DNA of 5,333 nt from contig WTJR01000160.1 of NCBI GenBank assembly GCA_011524755.1, forward strand, positions 5,749 to 11,081, given 5' to 3'. The notes below the pieces were generated by a model, which was given only the letters and a program-made list of their open reading frames with translations, made no database searches and was not told the DNA's origin. Positions 1-5,333 of the stretch are shown piece by piece (the first letter of the stretch is position 1; each line of letters starts with the position of its first letter). The position numbers were made by a program, and so were the translations under genes. This stretch comes from Halieaceae bacterium. Its GTDB lineage: Bacteria > Pseudomonadota > Gammaproteobacteria > Pseudomonadales > Halieaceae.

Positions 1-51
1 ACCACGTTGGCTCACGCGTTGGGCGGTAGAAAAGAAGTAGGGCAAGCTTGA
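1..51 (+). CDS. 3' end of an unidentified upstream gene (partial)
   Basis: Reading frame 1 is open from the first base and ends at a TGA at 49-51, giving the C-terminal tail TTLAHALGGRKEVGQA. The stop would overlap the TTG start of rnd as TTGA, in keeping with the overlaps seen between the next genes. A competing reading is frame 2, which gives PRWLTRWAVEKK and stops at TAG 38-40, leaving 7 nt before rnd. Frame 3 closes at 27-29. Sixteen residues are too few to identify a family. In E. coli the gene before rnd is fadD, but this tail does not obviously match it. That some gene ends here is likely; which frame is used is uncertain. Confidence 0.4.
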   Translation, partial: TTLAHALGGRKEVGQA

Positions 52-1166
52 CATACCAGCTCATAGAAACAGACGAGGCCTTGGGTGCGCTGCTGGAGCA
101 GCACTCGGGCGAGCGATTTGTTGCCGTTGATACCGAGTTTCGACGTCGAGACACGTTTTATCCGCAAGTTGCACTACTACAGCTTTGCTGGAAAAAAGAA
201 TCGTATCTAATTGATCCTACGAAGATTTCTGATCTAAATTCGGTGAAAGCGTTGCTGGCTGACCCCCGAGTGATCAAGCTGATCCACAGCCCTAGTGAAG
301 ATTTAGAGGTGTTTGATCGGTGGCTTCAGATGACCCCAACCCCCTTGTTCGATACTCAGCGCGCGCTGGCTGTACTCGGACGAGGCTTCGGGCTCGGCTA
401 TAGGGCAATGGTGGAGATGTATACGGGTGACGTTATATCCAAAGAGGAAACCACCTCGGATTGGCTCAAACGACCCTTGACTGACCGTCAGCTTAGCTAT
501 GCGGCGCTCGATGTTACCTACCTTCGTCAGATCGGAGAGCAACTCTACGATGCGTGCGAAGAAAGTCAGCGTTTAGCCTGGGTTCTGGAAGATACGGCTC
601 GCCTGACCTTGGGTGGCCGAGGGCCCGCGGCAAAATTTAAATCGGCTTGGAAAATGAAACCTCGTGAGCAGGTCATACTGCATCAATTGATTGACTGGCG
701 GGAGGAAGAGGCGAGACGACTGGATAGGCCACGAAGTTGGGTGATACCTGACAAGGTAATGGTGTCACTTGCGAAGCGTCAGCCATCGCATATGGCACAG
801 CTATCGACCGTCGATGGACTTCACGACGCTGTTATCAGAAAAAGGGGTAAGCGCATTCTGGAGGTCATTGCCAATGCAAGCGATGACCAGTCCGAATTAC
901 CCGCTGTCTGGCAGACACCGCTGCGTTCAGATCAAAAAGAATGGGCATCAACGCTAGGCGAAGCTGTTGCAACTACTGCGGTGACTCTTGGCGTTGCGCC
1001 TGAGGTTCTGTTTGCGGGTAAGGACGTTGAGCGCCTAATTCAAGCTATCTTGACGTCTCAGGAGGTACCGGAAGATCTAAGGGGTTGGAGAGATCCGGTC
1101 ATAACTCAGCACCTGTTAGCGCTCTTGGCGTCACTAGTGGGCCCATCTACTGATCCCAAGGCATGA
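48..1166 (+). CDS. rnd: Ribonuclease D (3'-5' exoribonuclease, DEDDy)
   Basis: A 372-residue cytoplasmic 3'-5' exoribonuclease that trims tRNA precursors and other small structured RNAs; E. coli RNase D has 375 residues. The N-terminal DEDDy nuclease domain spans about 1-190. It shows Exo I as VDTEF (D28, E30), Exo II as HSPSEDLEVF (D85) and Exo III as YAALD (Y151, D155). These are the same residue numbers as in the E. coli enzyme, so the two-metal site is intact. An HRDC domain follows at about 207-285, then a second helical HRDC-like domain to the end. The start is TTG at 48: it is the only candidate start between the in-frame stop at 27-29 and the conserved core, and MTYQLI aligns with E. 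coli MNYQMI. The purine-rich stretch AAGAAGTAGGG at 33-43 is the likely ribosome-binding region. The TTG start, overlapped by a probable upstream stop, suggests coupled and modest translation. The stop directly abuts the MATE gene. Confidence 0.95.
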   Translation: MTYQLIETDEALGALLEQHSGERFVAVDTEFRRRDTFYPQVALLQLCWKKESYLIDPTKISDLNSVKALLADPRVIKLIHSPSEDLEVFDRWLQMTPTPLFDTQRALAVLGRGFGLGYRAMVEMYTGDVISKEETTSDWLKRPLTDRQLSYAALDVTYLRQIGEQLYDACEESQRLAWVLEDTARLTLGGRGPAAKFKSAWKMKPREQVILHQLIDWREEEARRLDRPRSWVIPDKVMVSLAKRQPSHMAQLSTVDGLHDAVIRKRGKRILEVIANASDDQSELPAVWQTPLRSDQKEWASTLGEAVATTAVTLGVAPEVLFAGKDVERLIQAILTSQEVPEDLRGWRDPVITQHLLALLASLVGPSTDPKA

Positions 1167-2528
1167 ATGCACAGTCACACTGACAGCTTGAGTTACGCGT
1201 CGTTAACTGCAATGGCATGGCCTTTCATTTTGGCCAATGCGTCGGTGCCGCTGCTCGGCATTGTCGATACAGCGGTCATCGGTAATACGGGTTCCGTCGT
1301 TGAGTTGGGAGCGATTGCGCTTGGCTCCCTTATTTTCTCCTTTGTTTATTGGAGTTTCGGGTTTCTCAGAATGGGAACAACCGGCTTTATTGCGCAAGCT
1401 GACGGGTCGTCCGATCCCACAGAGGTCCGAGCTATTCTGGGTCGATCCTGTATTATTGCGCTGTTTATTGGGGCGCTATTGCTCGTCATTCAGTGGCCGA
1501 TCGGAGCGCTCAGTTTCAGCTTACTGTCGGGCGATGAAGCGGTTGAGAGCGTCGCAAAAACGTATTTTTATACGCGAATTTGGGGTGCCCCCGCGACGTT
1601 GCTTGTCTTCGTCATCATGGGTGTCTGGATAGGGCTCGGAGAGGCAAAAGAGTTACTGAAGCTGCAGCTTTTTCTCAATGGTCTGAATATGGTTCTGGAT
1701 ATTCTCGCCGCTGGGGTTTTGGGGCTTGGTGCTTATGGTATTGCTCTTGGCACCGTTTTTTCCGAAATCGTCACTTGCCTGGTCGGGTTTTACCGATTGC
1801 AACGATTCGTCGCCGCGAAACACGGGGTTGGTGTCGCGTGGCACGCGTTCTGGCCGATGGAGCGTGTGCGCGAAATGACGCAAATGTGGCGCTTATTGAC
1901 GGCCAATGGCGACATCATGATCAGAACGCTGCTACTTGTCTTTGCGTTTTCCTATTTCACCAACGAGGCCGCTAAATTCGGCGTTGTATCACTTGCCGCA
2001 ACGCACATCGTGCTTCAGATCATGGCGTTCACTGCCTTCTTTCTCGACGGTTTCGCTTATGTCGCTGAATCTCAGGTGGGTCGCAGTTACGGCGCCAGAA
2101 ATGTCCAGGCATTTAAGCTCGCCTTGCACCGAACAACGGTATTAGCCGCGGTTGCTGCAGTGATACTTGCTGCGGCAATACTATTTTTCGGAGAAATGCT
2201 CGTAGCCGTACTGACTGACCTTGATGAAGTTGTTGTGGCTTCACTCGCGTTGCTGCACATTTGCGCGGTTTATGTCATTGCCTCATTTCCAGCATTCCAA
2301 TTGGACGGCGTATTCATTGGTACGTCACGGACAAAAGAGATGCGTAATGCGTCATTTGTGTCGCTCTTGGTATTTTTGTTGGCGGTCTGGGTGCTGACAG
2401 AAACCTACGCGCTTGCGGGCTTGTGGTGGGCGATGGTGGTGTTTGTCATTGCCCGAGCCATCAGTTTGTGGGTTTATGTACCAAGATTCTGGAATCACTT
2501 TGCGCAAGACGATGAGGTAACTGTATGA
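1167..2528 (+). CDS. MATE family efflux transporter, DinF-like
   Basis: A 453-residue inner-membrane antiporter of the multidrug and toxic compound extrusion family, which exports organic cations or other toxic compounds using a Na+ or H+ gradient. The length is close to E. coli DinF (about 459). Almost the whole chain is hydrophobic and fits the family's 12 helices in two six-helix halves. TM1 carries PLLGIVDTAVIG at 28-39 with D34, the acidic residue implicated in cation coupling in this family. The loop after TM2 reads RMGTTGFIAQADG at 68-80, which resembles the RMSTTG...AQA motif of DinF proteins. The ATG at 1167 follows the rnd TGA without a gap and has only a weak AAGG (1158-1161) in front of it, so translation probably depends on ribosomes leaving rnd. 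The DinF subgroup is inferred from these motifs. I saw no LexA-type operator nearby, so SOS control as for E. coli dinF is not supported. The substrate is unknown. Confidence 0.92.
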   Translation: MHSHTDSLSYASLTAMAWPFILANASVPLLGIVDTAVIGNTGSVVELGAIALGSLIFSFVYWSFGFLRMGTTGFIAQADGSSDPTEVRAILGRSCIIALFIGALLLVIQWPIGALSFSLLSGDEAVESVAKTYFYTRIWGAPATLLVFVIMGVWIGLGEAKELLKLQLFLNGLNMVLDILAAGVLGLGAYGIALGTVFSEIVTCLVGFYRLQRFVAAKHGVGVAWHAFWPMERVREMTQMWRLLTANGDIMIRTLLLVFAFSYFTNEAAKFGVVSLAATHIVLQIMAFTAFFLDGFAYVAESQVGRSYGARNVQAFKLALHRTTVLAAVAAVILAAAILFFGEMLVAVLTDLDEVVVASLALLHICAVYVIASFPAFQLDGVFIGTSRTKEMRNASFVSLLVFLLAVWVLTETYALAGLWWAMVVFVIARAISLWVYVPRFWNHFAQDDEVTV

Positions 2529-2794
2529 GCGCTGCAATCAGTATCCGGGTGCTGGCAGGAAAGCGTAAGCCGGATACCTATCTCTACATACCGGCAGATG
2601 CGGAAACCGAGGAGTTGCCAGCCGATCTACTTTCACTGTTGGGCGAGCTTCGAGAAGTGATTACGCTGGACATTACGCCGGAGCGGCAACTGGCAAGGTG
2701 CACGGGCGCAGAAGTGCTCGAGGGCCTCGCTAATGCGGGTTATTATTTGCAAATGCCACCGGGGGAGCGCACGCGTCATGATGACGACCACTAG
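2525..2794 (+). CDS. ycgL: YcgL domain-containing protein
   Basis: An 89-residue soluble protein of the YcgL family, a small gammaproteobacterial family without a firmly established biochemical role. The hallmarks are visible: an N-terminal strand leading to KPDTYLYI (15-22), a middle segment with LPADLLSLLGE (31-41), and the conserved C-terminal GYYLQMPPG (72-80). The usual short Cys-containing start of the family (E. coli MFCVIYRSSK) is not conserved here, where the chain begins MSAAISIRVLAG. The C-terminus is short and charged (RTRHDDDH). The ATG overlaps the MATE stop as ATGA, and GAGGT at 2514-2518, inside the MATE coding region, sits 6 nt ahead of it, which supports this start. From memory, rnd and ycgL also neighbour each other in Pseudomonas genomes, which suggests a conserved linkage to RNA metabolism, but that is inference only. 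Confidence 0.88.
   Translation: MSAAISIRVLAGKRKPDTYLYIPADAETEELPADLLSLLGELREVITLDITPERQLARCTGAEVLEGLANAGYYLQMPPGERTRHDDDH
2761..2767 (+). promoter_or_regulatory. Shine-Dalgarno deciding the start of the small membrane protein
   Basis: GGGGGAG lies inside the ycgL coding region, 10 nt before the ATG at 2778 and 13 nt before the adjacent ATG at 2781. It favours 2778 as the start. An earlier in-frame ATG at 2733 has no such site close by and would add a polar stretch (RVIICKCHRGSAR) that is just the shadow of the ycgL C-terminus in another frame. Confidence 0.5.
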
Positions 2795-3122
2795 TTACCT
2801 GTTTGCACTGTTCATCTATTGGTTGGCCGCCGGTGTGGGTTGCCGACTGCTCTACATGATGGTTTTTCGTCATCTGTCGCCAATGTGGTCTGGTGCGACC
2901 ACGGGTCTGGTTGCTGGTCTGTTGCTCGTCCCCTCCTATGCGGCCGCTGACGCTACTACGCTCGCACCCGCGCTAATCACGGGTGTGTTTAATCTGCTGT
3001 TTGCAGGTGGCATGGAAGCAGCGGTGGGGGCTTTTTTGATGCTGTCCTTCGGCGCGGTTGTGGGGGTCATCGTGGGCATCATCACCGTACGATTGTCCAC
3101 GTCACGTCCGAGCCAGCAGTAG
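2778..3122 (+). CDS. Small multi-pass membrane protein of unknown function
   Basis: I do not recognise a family. With the start at 2778 the protein has 114 residues and is strongly hydrophobic. There are probably four membrane segments: about 7-29 (with R23 near its end), 36-57, 62-78 and 82-106, followed by a short polar tail ending RPSQQ. Several segments are rich in Gly and Ala, including VVGVIVGIITV (94-104), which suggests close helix packing. E80 and N72 lie in or near the membrane. There is no cleavable signal peptide with a clear AxA site and no soluble domain. The gene overlaps ycgL by 17 nt, so it is almost certainly translated from the same mRNA and is the last gene of this block. 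It could be a small accessory subunit or merely a conserved lineage-specific protein; nothing in the sequence decides this. The start could also be the second ATG, at 2781. Confidence 0.75.
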   Translation: MMTTTSYLFALFIYWLAAGVGCRLLYMMVFRHLSPMWSGATTGLVAGLLLVPSYAAADATTLAPALITGVFNLLFAGGMEAAVGAFLMLSFGAVVGVIVGIITVRLSTSRPSQQ

Positions 3123-3196
3123 ATCTGCGAATCGTCAGAATCAGTAAAACGACTCGTAAACCTGCGGATTGTCCGTTAGTCTCACGTCTCGATTTT

Positions 3197-3202
3197 AGGG
3201 AG
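3197..3202 (+). promoter_or_regulatory. Ribosome-binding site of the MoxR-family ATPase gene
   Basis: AGGGAG lies 7 nt before the ATG at 3210, a strong and well-spaced Shine-Dalgarno that fixes the start. The rest of the 3123-3209 gap shows neither a hairpin followed by a T-tract nor a convincing -35/-10 pair, so it is unclear whether the ATPase and VWA genes have their own promoter or are read through from the block upstream. Confidence 0.7.
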
Positions 3203-3209
3203 CTGTTTT

Positions 3210-4058
3210 ATGAAATTCACCGGCACTGATAATTATGTAGCGACTGACGACCTCAGAATGGCCGTGGACGCGGCGGTCGCGCTACAGCGTCCTTTGCTCA
3301 TTAAGGGCGAGCCCGGTACTGGCAAGACCATGCTGGCTGAAGAAGTTGCATCAGGCTTGGGGATGAAGCTGATTCAGTGGCACATCAAGTCGACGACGAA
3401 AGCCCAGCAGGGTTTGTATGAGTACGATGCTGTATCGCGGCTCCGTGATTCACAGCTGGGTGATGAAGGTGTGCACGACATCTCCAACTACATCAAGCGT
3501 GGAAAGCTCTGGGAGGCATTTGATGCCGACGAGCAGGTGGTATTGCTCATTGACGAAGTCGACAAGGCGGACATCGAATTCCCTAATGATCTACTCGTCG
3601 AGCTCGATAAAATGGAGTTCTTCGTCTACGAGACAGGCGAGACCATCAAGGCCAAGCATCGACCAGTGATTATTATCACCTCCAATAATGAGAAAGAGCT
3701 TCCTGACGCCTTCTTGCGCCGTTGCTTCTTCCACTTCATTAACTTCCCCGATCGGGACACCATGCGCCAGATCATTGACGTGCACTATCCGTCCATCAAG
3801 CAGGACTTGGTGCAAGAGGCGCTTGAAGTTTTCTTCGAGCTTCGAGCGATCCCAGGTTTAAAGAAAAAGCCCTCAACATCTGAGCTGATTGATTGGCTGA
3901 AGTTGTTGATGGCAGACGATATTCCGGACGAAGTATTGAAGAATCGCGATCAGAGCAAGGCAATTCCGCCCTTGTACGGCGCGCTGGTCAAGAACGAGCA
4001 AGATGTTCAATTGCTCGAGCGTCTCGCCTTCATGCATCGTAGAGAAAGCAGTCAGTAA
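3210..4058 (+). CDS. MoxR-family AAA+ ATPase
   Basis: A 282-residue cytoplasmic AAA+ ATPase of the MoxR group. These form hexameric rings that, with a VWA-domain partner, mature or remodel enzymes; known examples are RavA-ViaA, CbbQ-CbbO, NorQ-NorD and CoxD-CoxE. Walker A is GEPGTGKT (33-40). Walker B is VVLLIDE (110-116) and is followed by VDKAD. Sensor 1 lies in IIITSNNEKELPD (N159/N160), and the arginine-finger region is AFLRRC (R170, R171). The lid region carries KKKPSTSELIDW (218-229) in place of the classic sensor-2 arginine motif. The ATPase core is therefore complete. The VWA gene follows after 11 nt, so the two are almost certainly co-expressed. From memory the protein resembles the PA2707-type MoxR subfamily, whose genes also sit beside a CoxE-like VWA gene; that assignment is tentative. 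No client enzyme is encoded in the window. Confidence 0.92.
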   Translation: MKFTGTDNYVATDDLRMAVDAAVALQRPLLIKGEPGTGKTMLAEEVASGLGMKLIQWHIKSTTKAQQGLYEYDAVSRLRDSQLGDEGVHDISNYIKRGKLWEAFDADEQVVLLIDEVDKADIEFPNDLLVELDKMEFFVYETGETIKAKHRPVIIITSNNEKELPDAFLRRCFFHFINFPDRDTMRQIIDVHYPSIKQDLVQEALEVFFELRAIPGLKKKPSTSELIDWLKLLMADDIPDEVLKNRDQSKAIPPLYGALVKNEQDVQLLERLAFMHRRESSQ

Positions 4059-4062
4059 GGAG
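4057..4062 (+). promoter_or_regulatory. Ribosome-binding site of the VWA gene, overlapping the ATPase stop
   Basis: AAGGAG shares its first two bases with the TAA stop of the ATPase gene (4056-4058) and stands 7 nt before the ATG at 4070. This near-consensus site points to efficient reinitiation and balanced synthesis of the two partner proteins. Confidence 0.75.
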
Positions 4063-4069
4063 CTCAGCG

Positions 4070-5245
4070 ATGCTCGTCAATTTTTTTCAGGGACTAAAGG
4101 ACGGTGGCGTACCGGTAACGCCCCGTGAGCTTTTGGATTTGCTCGCAGCGATGAACAAACAGCTCGTCTTTGGAAGTATTGATGACTTCTACAACCTCTC
4201 ACGCGCCGTTATGGTGAAAGATGAGAAGTACTACGATCGTTTTGATCGGGCGTTTGGCCTGCATTTTCGTGATCTTGAAGGTGTGGATGATGTTATTGAA
4301 GCGCTGATCCCGGACGACTGGTTACGCTCCGAGTTCGTGAAACAGCTCTCGGAAGAGGACAAAGCGAAAATTGAGTCGCTGGGTGGACTCGAGAAGCTGA
4401 TCGATGAGTTCAAAAAGCGTCTAGAGGAGCAGGAGAAGCGTCACGAAGGCGGCAATAAGTGGGTTGGTACGGGCGGTACATCCCCGTTCGGCAACGACGG
4501 TTTTCATCCCGAAGGTATTCGCGTAGGCGGGCAAGGCAAAAACAAGAAGGCGGTCAAGGTATGGGACCGCAGAGACTTTAAAAACCTCGATGACAGTGTC
4601 GAAATTGGCACTAGGAACATTAAGGTCGCACTTCGCCGACTGCGAAAGTTTGCACGCACCGGCTCGGCAGACGAACTCGACCTCGATGATACGATCAGCT
4701 CCACAGCGAAAAATGCGGGGCTTCTCGATATCAAGATGGTCCCAGAGCGGCACAACGCTGTGAAGGTCCTACTGTTCCTTGACGTAGGTGGGTCCATGGA
4801 TCCCCATGTAAAGGTATGCGAAGAGTTGTTCTCTGCGGCCAGAAGCGAGTTCAAGCACCTCAAGCACTTCTACTTCCATAACTTCCTCTACGACAACGTC
4901 TGGGAAAACAACATCCGTCGTCACAATCAGCGAACACCGTTGCATGATGTGATGCATAAATTCGGTCACGACTACAAAGTGGTGATCGTCGGAGACGCCT
5001 CCATGTCGCCCTATGAAATCGTTCAGCCGGGCGGCAGCGTGGAGCACTGGAACGAAGAGCCAGGTGCCGTTTGGTTGGAGCGTCTACGCTCGACCTATGA
5101 GAAGTGTGTCTGGCTGAATCCAGTGCCTGAGGACGAGTGGCAATACACTCAGTCCATCTCCATTACCAACCAGCTCATGGAAGAGAAAATGTATCCCTTA
5201 ACCCTAGGCGGTTTAGAGGATGCGATGGGTTTCCTCGCCAAATAA
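4070..5245 (+). CDS. VWA domain-containing protein, CoxE-like
   Basis: A 391-residue cytoplasmic protein with a C-terminal von Willebrand factor A domain, the expected partner of the MoxR ATPase just upstream. The N-terminal part (about 1-125) is helical and charged, ending in a possible coiled coil around 107-125 (LEKLIDEFKKRLEEQEKRH). A Gly-rich linker at 127-156 contains WVGTGGTSPFG and HPEGIRVGG. The VWA domain starts at about 230 with VKVLLFLDVGGSMD. Its metal-site motif (MIDAS) is D238-V-G-G-S242, so the first serine of the usual DxSxS is glycine. Other likely metal-site residues are T289 and D309 (VGDASMSP, 307-314). There is no signal peptide or membrane segment. In related systems the VWA protein links the ATPase to its client. 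The AAGGAG site 7 nt upstream supports the start. Family assignment is firm; the client is unknown. Confidence 0.9.
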   Translation: MLVNFFQGLKDGGVPVTPRELLDLLAAMNKQLVFGSIDDFYNLSRAVMVKDEKYYDRFDRAFGLHFRDLEGVDDVIEALIPDDWLRSEFVKQLSEEDKAKIESLGGLEKLIDEFKKRLEEQEKRHEGGNKWVGTGGTSPFGNDGFHPEGIRVGGQGKNKKAVKVWDRRDFKNLDDSVEIGTRNIKVALRRLRKFARTGSADELDLDDTISSTAKNAGLLDIKMVPERHNAVKVLLFLDVGGSMDPHVKVCEELFSAARSEFKHLKHFYFHNFLYDNVWENNIRRHNQRTPLHDVMHKFGHDYKVVIVGDASMSPYEIVQPGGSVEHWNEEPGAVWLERLRSTYEKCVWLNPVPEDEWQYTQSISITNQLMEEKMYPLTLGGLEDAMGFLAK

Positions 5246-5252
5246 CGGTGGT

Positions 5253-5280
5253 TCCACATACGTCAGACATTGGCTAGACT
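5253..5280 (+). promoter_or_regulatory. Possible sigma70-type promoter for the last gene
   Basis: TCCACA (5253-5258) and TAGACT (5275-5280) are separated by 16 nt and each match four of six consensus bases. Transcription from here would begin at about 5287 and give a leader of roughly 29 nt before the ATG at 5316. It is a weak match found by eye in a short gap; such pairs can occur by chance. Confidence 0.25.
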
Positions 5281-5307
5281 CAGAGACATAACAATTAAAG
5301 CTCTGAG
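5279..5307 (+). repeat. Inverted repeat overlapping the last Shine-Dalgarno
   Basis: CTCAGAG at 5279-5285 is the exact reverse complement of CTCTGAG at 5301-5307, with a 15-nt AT-rich spacer. The right arm covers three bases of the GAGGA Shine-Dalgarno (5305-5309) of the following gene. It has no T-tract, so it is not a rho-independent terminator. It could be an operator or a translation-blocking hairpin, or chance, as the arms are only 7 bp. Confidence 0.4.
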
Positions 5308-5315
5308 GATCTGAG

Positions 5316-5333
5316 ATGTCTTACAAGAAAGTT
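5316..5333 (+). CDS. Start of an unidentified gene (5' partial)
   Basis: ATG at 5316 opens a frame reading MSYKKV that runs off the window. GAGGA at 5305-5309 lies 6 nt before it, a good ribosome-binding site, so this is very probably a true start. It is 70 nt from the VWA stop, far enough to be a separate transcription unit. MSYKK followed by a hydrophobic residue resembles the N-terminus of UspA-type universal stress proteins (E. coli UspA begins MAYKHI), but six residues cannot establish this. Confidence 0.6.

Noticed and set aside
1100..1190. LexA (SOS) box before the DinF-like gene
   Set aside because: No CTGT-N8-ACAG type palindrome was seen near the start, and the gene abuts rnd, so an independent SOS promoter is unsupported.
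1237..1975. Open frames of 131 codons each on the + strand inside the MATE gene
   Set aside because: Arg/Ser/Cys-rich translations without domains, overlapping a clear membrane transporter; out-of-frame shadows.
2733..2777. Longer form of the small membrane protein starting at ATG 2733
   Set aside because: It would add 15 polar residues overlapping the conserved YcgL C-terminus, with no nearby Shine-Dalgarno, whereas 2778 has GGGGGAG at a workable distance.
3123..3209. Promoter or terminator in the gap before the MoxR gene
   Set aside because: The best -35/-10 pairs match about half of the consensus or less, or would place the start inside the ribosome-binding site; the only palindrome (ACGACTCGT at 3149-3157) has 4-bp arms and no T-tract.
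4504..4863. Long open frame on the - strand (119 codons) inside the VWA gene, with another at 4421-4753
   Set aside because: Both lie wholly antisense to a well-supported gene, show no recognisable domain and are rich in Ser/Arg as expected for a shadow of the coding strand.
5246..5262. Terminator after the VWA gene (GTGGTTCCAC)
   Set aside because: Arms of 4 bp with a 2-nt loop cannot form a stable hairpin and no T-tract follows.
1..5333. Mobile element, CRISPR array, toxin-antitoxin or phage-defence cassette
   Set aside because: No transposase, integrase, terminal repeats, spaced direct repeats or toxin-like small pair was found; the MoxR/VWA pair has housekeeping-type relatives and lacks the effector genes seen beside MoxR-VWA modules in defence loci.

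Overview
The window looks like ordinary chromosomal sequence from a gammaproteobacterium, plausibly a marine lineage related to the OM60/NOR5 (Halieaceae) or Pseudomonas-like groups. This rests on gene content: an RNase D whose catalytic residues fall at the same residue numbers as in E. coli, a DinF-type MATE transporter, a gammaproteobacterial YcgL-domain protein, and a MoxR ATPase paired with a CoxE-like VWA protein. The genus is an inference; no rRNA or other marker gene is present. All genes lie on the + strand and coding density is very high. No mobile element, tRNA, rRNA or CRISPR array was seen.

Positions 1-3122 form a tightly packed block. The tail of an unidentified upstream gene appears to overlap the TTG start of rnd (RNase D). 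The rnd stop codon directly abuts the ATG of a DinF-like MATE exporter. That gene overlaps ycgL by an ATGA (4 nt), and ycgL overlaps a small, unrecognised multi-pass membrane protein by 17 nt. Such packing implies one transcript with translational coupling. The products (3'-exonuclease, drug/Na+ or H+ antiporter, small cytosolic YcgL protein, small membrane protein) do not form an obvious single pathway.

After an 87-nt gap with no convincing terminator or promoter comes the second block, 3210-5245. It holds a MoxR-family AAA+ ATPase followed 11 nt later by a VWA-domain protein of the CoxE-like type. Both have strong Shine-Dalgarno sequences at ideal spacing. MoxR/VWA pairs work as ATP-driven chaperone machines that mature or remodel a partner enzyme. 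No client is visible in this window.

The last 88 bases are a short intergenic region with a small inverted repeat whose right arm overlaps a Shine-Dalgarno. It leads into the first six codons (MSYKKV) of a gene that runs off the window.

No clearly new multi-gene defence or mobile system is evident. The items most worth a second look are the unnamed membrane protein coupled to ycgL, the client-less MoxR/VWA pair with its variant MIDAS, and the hairpin before the last gene.
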